DNA of 64,000 nt, taken from assembly GCF_000317145.1 (NCBI RefSeq), contig NC_019697.1:3258385-3322384 (forward strand). The letters run 5' to 3'. This document shows positions 28,206 to 37,163 of the stretch, piece by piece. The notes beneath the pieces were generated by a model. The model was given only the letters and a program-made list of their open reading frames with translations. It was not told where the DNA came from and ran no database searches. This stretch comes from Chamaesiphon minutus PCC 6605 (GTDB taxonomy: Bacteria > Cyanobacteriota > Cyanobacteriia > Cyanobacteriales > Chamaesiphonaceae). A program made the position numbers and the translations under genes. Each line of letters begins with the position of its first letter. The stretch's first letter is position 1.

Positions 28206-29692
28206 CATTCGTGACAAGTTAAGAAAATCAGAGATTTGTCAAAAGGGTAATAAAAAGATGCCAAACTGTTTCTAGTCAAGAGTTTGAGGGAATAGAGGCC
28301 TGATGACCAGCCGCCGAAGAAGTAACCGCGACCACGCCAAAAAGAACCACCAACCAGGTGTGGAAGATGAGATCATCGCCGCTCAAGTAGAGGCTTTATT
28401 GACACCAGCAATTTTCAATCAAAGTCATTACTACCGACAATTAGGGCTGAGAAATCGGCTGTTAAATTTACCCTTGATGATGGCAGCAGTGCTGACGCTA
28501 CTGTGGCGGAATGTGCCAGGAGTCAGAGAACTAAGCCGAATGTTAGGGCGAGAAGGATTTTTGTGGTGTGAGCCAACACAAGTAAGTCAACAGGCGATTG
28601 CACAAAGATTTCTGACCTTTCCATCTGAGTTATTTGAGAGAGTGTTTAAGGAATTACTGCCAGAATTTAGAGTGAAGTGGCACCAGAGAAAACAGCGATT
28701 GTTGCCACAAAGCATTGAATTTGCTCAAGCAAAATTTGAGCGGATTTGGGCATGTGATGGCTCCACATTGGAAGCGATATTCAAGAAATTAGATAGCTTA
28801 TCTGATGTGCCAATCGGACAACTAGCGGGAAAAATGGGAGTAGTCATAGATTTTGGTGACGAGATTGCCGATTGAAATCTGGTTTAGAGAAAATCCCCAA
28901 AAGCTTCAGATGTTAATTTTGAGAAAGATATCCTGAATTTAGTAACATCGGGCACTTTATTGCTCTTGGATCGAGGCTTCTATCATTTCCAATTTTGGCA
29001 AGAATTAATTAACAGAGATATTCATTTTATTACTCGATTAAAAAAAGGTGCATCGCTACAGATAGAGCGAGTATTTAGCAATAGTTATAGTATCCGTGAC
29101 CGAATAGTGCGGATGGGGTCTGGCACCAAAAAGACTCCATATATAACTGTAAGATTAGTCGAAATTAAAGTGGGTAAAGTCTGGTATTCTTATCTAACTA
29201 GTGTACTCGACCCATTGAATCTTCCTCCCTATGTAGTCGCCGATTTGTACGGAAGACGGTGGCGAATTGAAGAGGCTTTTAATACTGTTAAACGATTGCT
29301 CGGGTTGAGTTATTTATGGACTGGTTCAGTTAATGGAATTAAATTACAGATGTGGGGGACTTGGCTGTTTTATGCAGTTCTAGTCGATTTAGGTGATGCT
29401 GTAGCTGATGAATTATCTCTCCCATTCGACCGCATTTCTTTAGAGATGATTTATCGAGGTCTTTATCACTTTCATGTAGCTCATCATAAAGGTTTAGCTG
29501 CCAATCCAGTCACCTATTTTGCTGCCCCAGAGAATCAAGATTTAGGTATTGTTAAAACTGTTCGTAAACCTAATGTTAAGTTAATTATTGCACCTTTTCC
29601 TGATTCTATGAGTCGAACAGACAATTTTTTCTTCGACTCATCGCCTCAAGCCCGCTTGACAAGTGCGATCGCTTCTTAACTTGTCACTAATG
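28206..29692 (+). mobile_element. IS4-family insertion sequence, copy 1 (1487 bp)
   Basis: The element has 20-base terminal inverted repeats, CATTCGTGACAAGTTAAGAA on the left and CATTAGTGACAAGTTAAGAA read inward on the right, with one mismatch. It is flanked by a 9-bp target duplication, ATTCTCCAT (28197-28205 and 29693-29701). It carries one transposase frame, broken here. A second copy, 1485 bp, is at 47798-49282 in the opposite orientation. The element splits an ADP-ribosylglycohydrolase gene. Confidence 0.95.
28303..29679 (+). pseudogene. IS4-family transposase, frameshifted (copy 1)
   Basis: This is a DDE transposase with WACDGSTLEAI (first Asp), LLLDRGFYHF (second Asp) and the IS4 YREK signature in YGRRWRIEEAFNTVKRLL (Y-2-R-3-E-6-K). 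Compared with copy 2 it has one extra T after codon 185 (TTTGGTGACG) and two extra bases (C and A) about 45 bases on. The net change is +3, so the frame is lost only between about 28855 and 28905, where a stop occurs at 28873. The first 190 codons are intact here, unlike in copy 2. Confidence 0.9.
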
Positions 29693-30390
29693 ATTCTCCA
29701 TTGATACTTGCTTCACGGATGACACGGTACTCACAGTCGCTCTGGCAGAGGCCATTCTGACGGGAACGGACTACGATCGAGTTATGAGGGCTTACTAACT
29801 ACTACAGGTATCCACAAGCAGGCTATGGCGGTTCCTTTCACGATTGGGCATTATCTGACACTCCATCACCGTATTCGAGCTGGGGTAATGGTGCGGCGAT
29901 GAGGATTAGTCCAGCCGCCTACGCATATGACACTCTAGATGAAGTGCTGCGCCGATCGGAACATTTCACGGCATTGACGCACAACCACCCTGAAGGGATT
30001 AAAGGCGGTCAAGCTACTGCCGCAGCGATCTTCATCGCCCGTAAGGGAGGCTCCAAGGTTGATATCCGTCACTTCATTGAGGATCGCTTTGGCTATGACC
30101 TATCGCGAACTGTCGATGAGATTCGATCGACATACGATTTCGACGAGTCTTGCCAAGGAACCGTACCGGAGGCTCTGACTTGTCTGCTAGAAGCATCGGA
30201 CTTTGAGGATGCTATCCGCAACGCCATCTCCATCGGCGGGGATTCAGACACGCTTGCCTGCATCACGGGTTCTGTGGCAGAGCCGCTCTTCGGTGGGGTA
30301 CCCGAACCGATCGCACAGGTTGTTTTGGGCAAGCTAGACCCTCATCTTCGCGGCGTGACAACAAACTTCATTGTCAAGTACGTGAGGTAG
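29693..30390 (+). pseudogene. ADP-ribosylglycohydrolase, 3' fragment
   Basis: This is the continuation of the gene starting at 28120. CFTDDTVLTVALAEAIL holds the Asp-Asp metal ligands. A stop at 29796 is followed by the correct next frame, so a separate 4-base insertion (TAAC, 29796-29799) also breaks the gene. The rest (YPQAGYGGSFHDWAL, SPYSSWGNGAAMR, HNHPEGIKGGQATA, ISIGGDSDTLACITG) is well conserved, including the second metal site GGDSDT. The family removes ADP-ribose from proteins or nucleic acids. A product from ATG 29899 would lack half the active site. Confidence 0.85.
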
Positions 30391-30458
30391 GTTTGCTACG
30401 AATCCCGATCGATCGCAATATCATATCCGATTAGTTTATTAAAAAATCGATCTCAATT

Positions 30459-31085
30459 ATGGAAGATAAGCAAACAATAAAACAAGGATTGCAAAGAATA
30501 TCTAAATGGGCAGAAGCACACTACAAAGGCGATGCTAAATTAATTCCTGGCATGAGCAAGACTGAAATCGAAAGAATTGTTAAAAACTTTCCATTTAAAG
30601 TACCAGAAGAAATTATCCAGTTTCATGAAACTGGATATACAGCAATGTTTCTATCTCCATATCCCAATCATTTTATAGCATTGGAGGATAGTACTTATGG
30701 CTGTTTCTCTTGTGGCCATTTAGAGAATACTTATCTCAATGATGATGATGAACATAGTATTGCTGAATGGTGCGAGATAAATATTGCTTACGGCTCTGGT
30801 AAAGAGTTGTACCAGGCGAGATGTTATCGTCATCAAACCAGCTTTTCACCTGTCTGGATCAGACAGCTTGGAATGGAACCATATCTTTATGCAAGCAGCT
30901 TAACCAACTCAATTCTAGCTAATGCGGAGTGCTATGAATCTGGGGCTTATTATCCGGCTTTGATAAAAGACGATGATGGAGATTTTTATGTAGTTGAAGT
31001 AGATTGGGAGAAAGCAGCACCAATTTGCAAAAAATACAACCCTAATCAAATAGATGTCTGGAGAGATCTGCATCGAGAGATGTAG
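30459..31085 (+). CDS. Hypothetical protein, possibly SMI1/KNR4 (SUKH)-like
   Basis: The 208-residue soluble protein has an N-terminal helical part and then MSKTEIERIVKNFPFKVPEE with IIQFHE. This resembles the start of SUKH/SMI1-KNR4 domains, which often act as immunity proteins against toxins. Later it has FIALEDSTYG and a DGDFYVVEVDWE strand pair. Start ATG 30459 is clear. It follows the broken ADP-ribosylglycohydrolase on the same strand. The family call is tentative; otherwise it is a hypothetical. Confidence 0.7.
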   Translation: MEDKQTIKQGLQRISKWAEAHYKGDAKLIPGMSKTEIERIVKNFPFKVPEEIIQFHETGYTAMFLSPYPNHFIALEDSTYGCFSCGHLENTYLNDDDEHSIAEWCEINIAYGSGKELYQARCYRHQTSFSPVWIRQLGMEPYLYASSLTNSILANAECYESGAYYPALIKDDDGDFYVVEVDWEKAAPICKKYNPNQIDVWRDLHREM

Positions 31086-31167
31086 TTCGATCGGGTGACG
31101 ATCGCCGCGAGGCGGTAGCGTCAGGGGTGTACTGGGTACCCTGAAGAAGAGTACTCTAAGTTTGGTT

Positions 31168-32130
31168 ATGGATTTGTCCGTTGCAAAGCCCCCGCGCGTA
31201 GCTGGGCAAGAGATTTACCAACGTTTGCACCACAACATCGAACGGGTTGTTAAGGGTCAATCCAGTGCTATTCGGATGTTGCTGGCGGCTTTTGCCAGCG
31301 GGGGACACGTACTTTTGGAAGATTATCCCGGTACGGGTAAAACCACCCTAGCCAAAGCTCTAGCCTGTTCTGTGGATGTTTCCTTTAAGCGCATTCAGTT
31401 TACGCCAGATTTATTACCATCAGATATTCTGGGGGTTTCGATCCTAGACCCGATCGAGCGTGCCTTTCATTTCCATGAAGGGCCGATTTTTGCCAATATC
31501 GTCCTGGCCGATGAAATTAATCGCGCCTCGCCCCGTACCCAATCTGCCCTGCTGGAGGCGATGGCCGAATCTCAGGTGAGTATCGACGGCAACGTCAAGA
31601 AACTGGACGAGCCATTTTTTGTAATTGCCACGCAAAATCCGGTAGATTCGCGCGGTACCTATCCCCTGCCAGAAGCCCAAATGGATCGGTTTGCGGTGCA
31701 GTTGAGTTTGGGCTATCTCTCGCCGGAGGCGGAAATCGATATTATTTCTCAACACATCGATCGATCGAACGCCGATCGATTGCGCCCCTGTCTGGCGGTA
31801 GAAGATATTGCCACCTTGAAACAACAGGTACAGCAGATTCGGGTGAGTCCAGAAGTGAAACGCTATGTGGTGGATCTCATCGGTGCCACGCGACGGGCTG
31901 AGGGGGTACAGTTGGGAGCCAGTCCAAGGGGATCGATCGCCCTAGTAAAAGTCGCTCAGGCATTGGCTCTGTTCGACGGCTATGAATTTGTCTTGCCAGA
32001 CCACATTCAGGAAGTTGCCGTGGCTGTACTCGCCCACCGACTCGTGATGGAACCTCAGGCTCGATTTTCTGGTAGGACGGCAGCAACTGTAGTTGCGGAG
32101 ATTTTGCGTACCACGCCAATGCCCGCTTAG
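31168..32130 (+). CDS. MoxR-family AAA+ ATPase
   Basis: MoxR ATPases act as chaperone-like partners of VWA or DUF58 proteins. The motifs are Walker A LLEDYPGTGKTTLAKAL, Walker B NIVLADEINRASPRTQSALL, and sensor FFVIATQNPVDSRGTYPLPE. Its 320 residues are a normal length. ATG 31168 is two codons inside the longest frame. The DUF58 gene starts 3 bases after its stop and the transglutaminase gene overlaps that by 4 bases, so the three form one operon. Confidence 0.95.
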   Translation: MDLSVAKPPRVAGQEIYQRLHHNIERVVKGQSSAIRMLLAAFASGGHVLLEDYPGTGKTTLAKALACSVDVSFKRIQFTPDLLPSDILGVSILDPIERAFHFHEGPIFANIVLADEINRASPRTQSALLEAMAESQVSIDGNVKKLDEPFFVIATQNPVDSRGTYPLPEAQMDRFAVQLSLGYLSPEAEIDIISQHIDRSNADRLRPCLAVEDIATLKQQVQQIRVSPEVKRYVVDLIGATRRAEGVQLGASPRGSIALVKVAQALALFDGYEFVLPDHIQEVAVAVLAHRLVMEPQARFSGRTAATVVAEILRTTPMPA

Positions 32131-32133
32131 GTT

Positions 32134-33465
32134 ATGAATCCTTTTATCTATCGGATCGTGCGAGGTAGTTATAGCGCGCAAAGGTGGCTGAGCCGCCGCT
32201 TTACCCCTAGTGGATTGGGGGTACTGGTCTGTTTTGTATTTTCGGGAATCGTGGGCGCGGATACGAACCAAAGCCTATCTTACCAGTTGTTTTGTTTTCT
32301 CGGTGCTAGCTTGGCGATCGCGATCGCCGCCAGCCATTTTCAGCGTTATCGCGTGAGGGCAACGCGAATCCTCCCGCGCTTTGGCACGGTGGGAATGCCG
32401 TTGCGGTATCGGATTGTCTTTGAAAATCAGACCCCACGCCGACACGAGGGACTGAAGTTCTATGAAGCTCTAGTCGAACCCTTTCCAGAGCTGCGAGAAT
32501 TTAGCGTTCTCAACTGGCGAACTTCTTGGCAGATCCAACGGCAACAATGGGAGCGGATTATGGCTCGCCGCAAGAGGGCGATCGCGCCCAGCCTCGATCT
32601 GCCCACCCTCTTGCCCCAGAGCGAAACCGAAGTAATGGGAGAAATAATCCCATTGCAGCGGGGATTGCTCAAATTTTGTGAGATCGGCGTTACCTGTCCA
32701 GATCCGCTGGGATTATTTAATGCTTGTCTTGCCCTTTCCTTGCCACAGGCAGTCTTAATTTTGCCCAAACGCTATCACTTGCCGCCAATTCAGCTTCCTG
32801 GAGCGCGTCGCCATCAATCTGGGGGAGTTGCCTTAGCCACCTCGGTGGGAGATGCCGAAGAATTCCGCGCACTGCGGGAATATCGACCTGGAGATCCGAT
32901 CCGCAAAATTCACTGGAAGAGTTGGGCTAAGGTCGGCAAACCGATGGTCAAAGAAGAGCAGGAGGAATTCTTTGTCCGTCATGCGTTGATTCTGGATACT
33001 TTTCAATCGGCAGCAGCGAGCGAACTCTTAGAAGAAGCAGTGGCGATCGCTAGCTCGTTAGCCTGTGAAATCCAGACTCAGGAATCGTTGTTGGATATGA
33101 TGTTCGTCGGCTTAGAATCCTATTGCTTCACGGCGGGGCGGGGACTCGGCCAAACGGAACGGATGCTGGAACTATTGGCATCAGTTGTTCCCTGTCAGGA
33201 TAAATCCTTTGCCTCCTTTCTACCTGTAATTCAATCCCGCTGCACCCTTTTGAGCGGCTGTATTTGCATCCTCTTGGACTGGGATGAGGAACGCAAAACT
33301 TTGGTGCGATACCTTCAGAGTTTGGGCATTCCTACCCTCGTACTGGTCATTCGGGGAGATCTCGGTTTGTCGATGGAACCGACTCAGGATGCAGTTAATT
33401 CAGCCCACAGCCAGATTCGGATTCTCAAGCTAGGACAGATTCAGGAAGGGTTGATGCAGTTATGA
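32134..33465 (+). CDS. DUF58 domain protein
   Basis: Two membrane helices near the N-terminus (about residues 27-65) are followed by a cytoplasmic or peripheral region with the DUF58 signature. This is EFRALREYRPGDPIRKIHWKSWAK (about 246-269), preceded by GLFNACLAL. The family pairs with MoxR and a transglutaminase, as here. The reaction is unknown; a role in assembling or activating a cell-surface complex has been suggested for such operons. The stop overlaps the next start (ATGA). Confidence 0.93.
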   Translation: MNPFIYRIVRGSYSAQRWLSRRFTPSGLGVLVCFVFSGIVGADTNQSLSYQLFCFLGASLAIAIAASHFQRYRVRATRILPRFGTVGMPLRYRIVFENQTPRRHEGLKFYEALVEPFPELREFSVLNWRTSWQIQRQQWERIMARRKRAIAPSLDLPTLLPQSETEVMGEIIPLQRGLLKFCEIGVTCPDPLGLFNACLALSLPQAVLILPKRYHLPPIQLPGARRHQSGGVALATSVGDAEEFRALREYRPGDPIRKIHWKSWAKVGKPMVKEEQEEFFVRHALILDTFQSAAASELLEEAVAIASSLACEIQTQESLLDMMFVGLESYCFTAGRGLGQTERMLELLASVVPCQDKSFASFLPVIQSRCTLLSGCICILLDWDEERKTLVRYLQSLGIPTLVLVIRGDLGLSMEPTQDAVNSAHSQIRILKLGQIQEGLMQL

Positions 33466-35492
33466 AGATCTCAATTTCCAGTTTATGTAGCCTAGCAATT
33501 TGCTTGTGGGGATTTCAGACAGGCTTGTGGGGGTTTGCCGCGATCGTTCTCTTAGCCCTAGAAGGACGGCGGTTTGTCCGATCGCAGTGGGATTTATCTT
33601 TTAACCAACTGAAGAATATTGGCAAGCTCTGGGGCATCCTCGCGCTTGGCTCGATTGTATTTTTGCTCATTGCCTATCGAGCGATGTTCATCTACAGTCT
33701 GCTGCAATGGCTGCCGTTCCTGTGCTTGCCCCTAGTCATTGGGCAAACCTATGTCAATGGTTTTACGACGCTGTTACCACTGTTGTCGAACGATTCCACC
33801 CAATCGCGAAGCGCGCCACCAAGGCGGGCGCGATCGATCGCTGTAAACCAAAACAACCCGAACTTTTACTATCCCTACTTTGCAATTTGTCTAATTGCTG
33901 CCAGTACTTCCAATCGTCATGACCTAATATTTTATGGCGCGACCGTAGCCCTAGTCGGATTATTTCTCTGGAATTTGCGCCCGCGACAGGCTCATCCAGC
34001 GATCTGGCTTTGCTTGCTAATACTCGCAGGAGCGATCGGGTTTGGCGGACAGCTTCAACTCCATCAACTTCAAGCCAAATTAGAAGAACAGGTGGCTCCG
34101 TTGTTGAGTGGGTTTACTGGAGAATCCATCGATCCTTACCAAGCTCAGACGCAAGTTGGCAGTATTGGCGATTTAAAGCAATCCAATGAAATTATCTTTC
34201 GGGTAGCGGGCAATCGCCAACAATTTCCGTTGCTGCTGCGCGAAGCAACCTATAACAAATATCAATCTCCATCCTGGGTAGCACTGAAGTCAAAATTTAC
34301 ACCCGTTCTGCCCCAATCAGATGGCAGCACTTGGCAGTTGGGAGCGAGCCAGACTAAATCGACGGCGATCTCCATTTCATCCCAACTCAATCGGGGGAAA
34401 GCAATTTTGAGATTACCCCACAGTATAACGCAGGTCGATCGGTTAAACGTCGAGAAGATGATGCAGAACCAATATGGCACGGTTAAGGTGCGGGGACAGG
34501 GAAATTCTCTAACTTATCAAGCGCACTTTAACCCCGATCGATCGCTCGATACCCCACCCACAGACGCAGATTTACACATCCCCGCAGCAGAGCAACCTGC
34601 GATTGCGAAGACACTTCAAAATTTAGATGTGAAGGAGCTTCCCGCCGATCGAGTACTCGATCGCTTATCTAACTTCTTTACGCAAAATTTCCGCTATTCA
34701 CTAAAACTGGCTGGATCGGGCAACCCTTCAACACCTCTATCTGCTTTTCTGCTGAAACAGCGGGCGGGACACTGTGAGTATTTTGCCACGGCAACTACCT
34801 TACTGCTTCGGGGTGCAGGCATTCCAGCACGATATGTTGTGGGGTATTCCGTCCGTGAATGGAGTCCGTTAGAGCAGCAGTTTGTAATCCGCAGCCGACA
34901 TGCTCATGCTTGGACGATGGCATATACGAACGGAAATTGGCAATCTTTCGATACCACGCCGCCGGATTGGGCGGCACAGGAAGATGCAATGGCTTCTCCA
35001 TTTCAGACGATCTCGGATCTGTGGTCGTTCTTGAGTTTTCAATTCTCAAGAGGACTGGCACATATAGTTGCCGGAAAAACGACCATCCTGCTATGGACGA
35101 TCGCCGTGGGGGGATTATTTTTACTCTGGCGGTTCCGTCGCAGGTGGCGATTGCCGAGATCGTTGCAAGTGGCGATCGTGCCCGAACAGTCGATTCCGAT
35201 CGGGCGATCGGGTCTGGACTCAGAGTTTTATGAGATCGATCGAGCATTACAAAACTTAGGTCTGCATCGCTTATCCAGTGAGTCTTTCCAGCAATGGTTG
35301 TTACGCATCGAACCCCACCTAGCAGAGTCCCAGTATTCGACCCTAAAACAGATTCTCGATCTGCACCATTGCTATCGGTTCGACCCTCAAGGTCTTAGCT
35401 CAATGGAACGACAACAATTGCAAGAGTTGAGTCAGTCATGGTTAGATTATTTTGCTAGTTATAGTCCAGTGACTCAATGCATGGAAAAATAA
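33462..35492 (+). CDS. TgpA-like membrane transglutaminase (DUF3488 + transglutaminase core)
   Basis: Several N-terminal membrane helices (residues about 1-190) precede a periplasmic transglutaminase-like domain. That domain holds GHCEYFATATTLLLRGAGIP with the catalytic Cys, RHAHAWTMAY with the His, and FDTTPPD with the Asp. Another membrane helix follows at about 545-565, then a C-terminal DUF4129-like tail (LHRLSSESFQQWL). Family members are thought to modify cell-envelope proteins. The gene is translationally coupled to the DUF58 gene and converges, 4 bases apart, with the photolyase gene. Confidence 0.93.
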   Translation: MKISISSLCSLAICLWGFQTGLWGFAAIVLLALEGRRFVRSQWDLSFNQLKNIGKLWGILALGSIVFLLIAYRAMFIYSLLQWLPFLCLPLVIGQTYVNGFTTLLPLLSNDSTQSRSAPPRRARSIAVNQNNPNFYYPYFAICLIAASTSNRHDLIFYGATVALVGLFLWNLRPRQAHPAIWLCLLILAGAIGFGGQLQLHQLQAKLEEQVAPLLSGFTGESIDPYQAQTQVGSIGDLKQSNEIIFRVAGNRQQFPLLLREATYNKYQSPSWVALKSKFTPVLPQSDGSTWQLGASQTKSTAISISSQLNRGKAILRLPHSITQVDRLNVEKMMQNQYGTVKVRGQGNSLTYQAHFNPDRSLDTPPTDADLHIPAAEQPAIAKTLQNLDVKELPADRVLDRLSNFFTQNFRYSLKLAGSGNPSTPLSAFLLKQRAGHCEYFATATTLLLRGAGIPARYVVGYSVREWSPLEQQFVIRSRHAHAWTMAYTNGNWQSFDTTPPDWAAQEDAMASPFQTISDLWSFLSFQFSRGLAHIVAGKTTILLWTIAVGGLFLLWRFRRRWRLPRSLQVAIVPEQSIPIGRSGLDSEFYEIDRALQNLGLHRLSSESFQQWLLRIEPHLAESQYSTLKQILDLHHCYRFDPQGLSSMERQQLQELSQSWLDYFASYSPVTQCMEK

Positions 35493-35496
35493 TTAC

Positions 35497-37032
35497 CTAA
35501 CCCGATCCCGCTGAGATTTTTTTGTATTCTTTATTCTTATGTTGCCAGTATTTTTCCACAGTTTCCTTGGCCGCGATTGCACTGTCATATTCAGTACCAC
35601 CCTGAGCGACCAATCTAGCTCGGACTTGTTTCCGAAGGTCTGAAACAATCTTGCCATTAACTTTGCGCGTCTGCGCCCAATCGAGAATTGGCTGGGGATA
35701 ATAACTATCCGCATATTGACCTTTACTAACCTCTTCGAGACTATATCCCTGTAATTCTGGAATCCAGTGGTAAATAAAACTCAAATCGGGATCTTTTTCG
35801 GCGATGTTTTTGTTGGGGTTATAGATCCGAAACGTTTCGCTCAGAGGATTGGTGACACCAGCCTGCATCTGCCATTGCCAATTGTCGATCGCCAGATCTC
35901 CATCGACTAAATAGTTCATAAAGTGTTTGGCTCCATGCTGCCAAGATACACCACAATTAATCGTCAAAAAGGTGGCGCACATCGCCCGCATCCGAAAGTT
36001 CATCCAGCCCATGGTTAGAAGCTGCCGCATACTTGCATCGATGAGGGGAAAACCCGTCATCCCCTCTTGCCAAGCTTGGAATAATTCGAGCTGATTGAGG
36101 CTGAGCGCGTCTGGCTGGTACCAAGTATCGAATTCAGGATAGCGATTTTGATATGCTATTTCTGGGTGGAAGTAAAGACGTTGGGTAAAACTATCATGCC
36201 ACCGCAACCTGTCGCGAAAAGCTTTGAGCGAAAACTCAGCTTTTTCTTTACCTGCAAGTTCGGCCACTCTAGCTTTGGTTGCTTGGTAAACAGTCCGCGT
36301 CGAAATCGTCCCAAAAGTCAGATGTGGCGAGAGGTGGGAAGTTGCCCCAATTTGCGCCAACCACGGACGTGATAGTTTCCAATGATAGCCGTGAAATCTA
36401 CTGGCAAGGAATGAGTCTAACGTTTTGTGGGCATTTGTTTCTCCACCAGGAAAATAGACTTTTTCGACATCCCAAAACCGTGAGTATTTTTGGTTGAGTT
36501 CTGGAAAAGTCAGTTGTGGAATGTCGATCTCTAACGTGGGCAAATCGAGCCTGTGCGGTGGCTGGTATTGAGATTGGCGTTGATAAGTATAGTACTGTTC
36601 AAACCATTCCTGGCGGTTATCTCGTGTTTGCAGAAAGTTGTTTAACCCTAGATGGCAATCGAGATTTAATTCCCGATAGAAGTCCACAATGGCTCGATCG
36701 CGACTAATCCCATATTCTACTTGGACATCGCGATTGAAGAACAGTTTGGGTCGCTGTCCTCGATCGATGAGCTGTGTGGTGAGGTTTTGGATAACGGTGG
36801 TGGAGTTGCCCTCAAATAAAACCAACCGACTACCTAACTCTTGCAATTGGCGATCTAAGTCTATTAAGGACTCAAACAAAAATCTGACTCTAGCTGTGCC
36901 AATATCCGCCCAGGTATAAAACCACGGATCGATGATGAAAAAGGGTAAAACTGGGGCATTGTCGGCAGTCGCTAGGGTGACGATCTCATTGTCAGTCAAT
37001 CGTAAGTCGCGGCGAAACCAGAGCAGGTGCAT
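35497..37032 (-). CDS. Cryptochrome/photolyase family protein
   Basis: An N-terminal Rossmann-type domain for the antenna cofactor (LLWFRRDLRLTDNEIV) is joined to a C-terminal FAD-binding domain. The FAD domain has GFPLIDASMRQLLTMGWMNF, then MRAMCATFL and DGDLAIDNWQWQMQAG. The pattern matches class I CPD photolyases that use light to repair pyrimidine dimers, but a cryptochrome cannot be excluded without structure-based comparison. ATG 37032 was chosen over the GTG 9 bases upstream. Its 511 residues are typical. Confidence 0.92.
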   Translation of the reverse strand: MHLLWFRRDLRLTDNEIVTLATADNAPVLPFFIIDPWFYTWADIGTARVRFLFESLIDLDRQLQELGSRLVLFEGNSTTVIQNLTTQLIDRGQRPKLFFNRDVQVEYGISRDRAIVDFYRELNLDCHLGLNNFLQTRDNRQEWFEQYYTYQRQSQYQPPHRLDLPTLEIDIPQLTFPELNQKYSRFWDVEKVYFPGGETNAHKTLDSFLASRFHGYHWKLSRPWLAQIGATSHLSPHLTFGTISTRTVYQATKARVAELAGKEKAEFSLKAFRDRLRWHDSFTQRLYFHPEIAYQNRYPEFDTWYQPDALSLNQLELFQAWQEGMTGFPLIDASMRQLLTMGWMNFRMRAMCATFLTINCGVSWQHGAKHFMNYLVDGDLAIDNWQWQMQAGVTNPLSETFRIYNPNKNIAEKDPDLSFIYHWIPELQGYSLEEVSKGQYADSYYPQPILDWAQTRKVNGKIVSDLRKQVRARLVAQGGTEYDSAIAAKETVEKYWQHKNKEYKKISAGSG

Positions 37033-37163
37033 ACTTTTCACAACTTGGCAAGGGTACCCACTATTTTAACGTTTCGATCGTTTAAGTACATCTGTCCTGA
37101 CTGAACTAATTGAGTGTGAATATCCGATCTCGATCTGGAGGATAATAGTCTTCGTCGGGTCGT

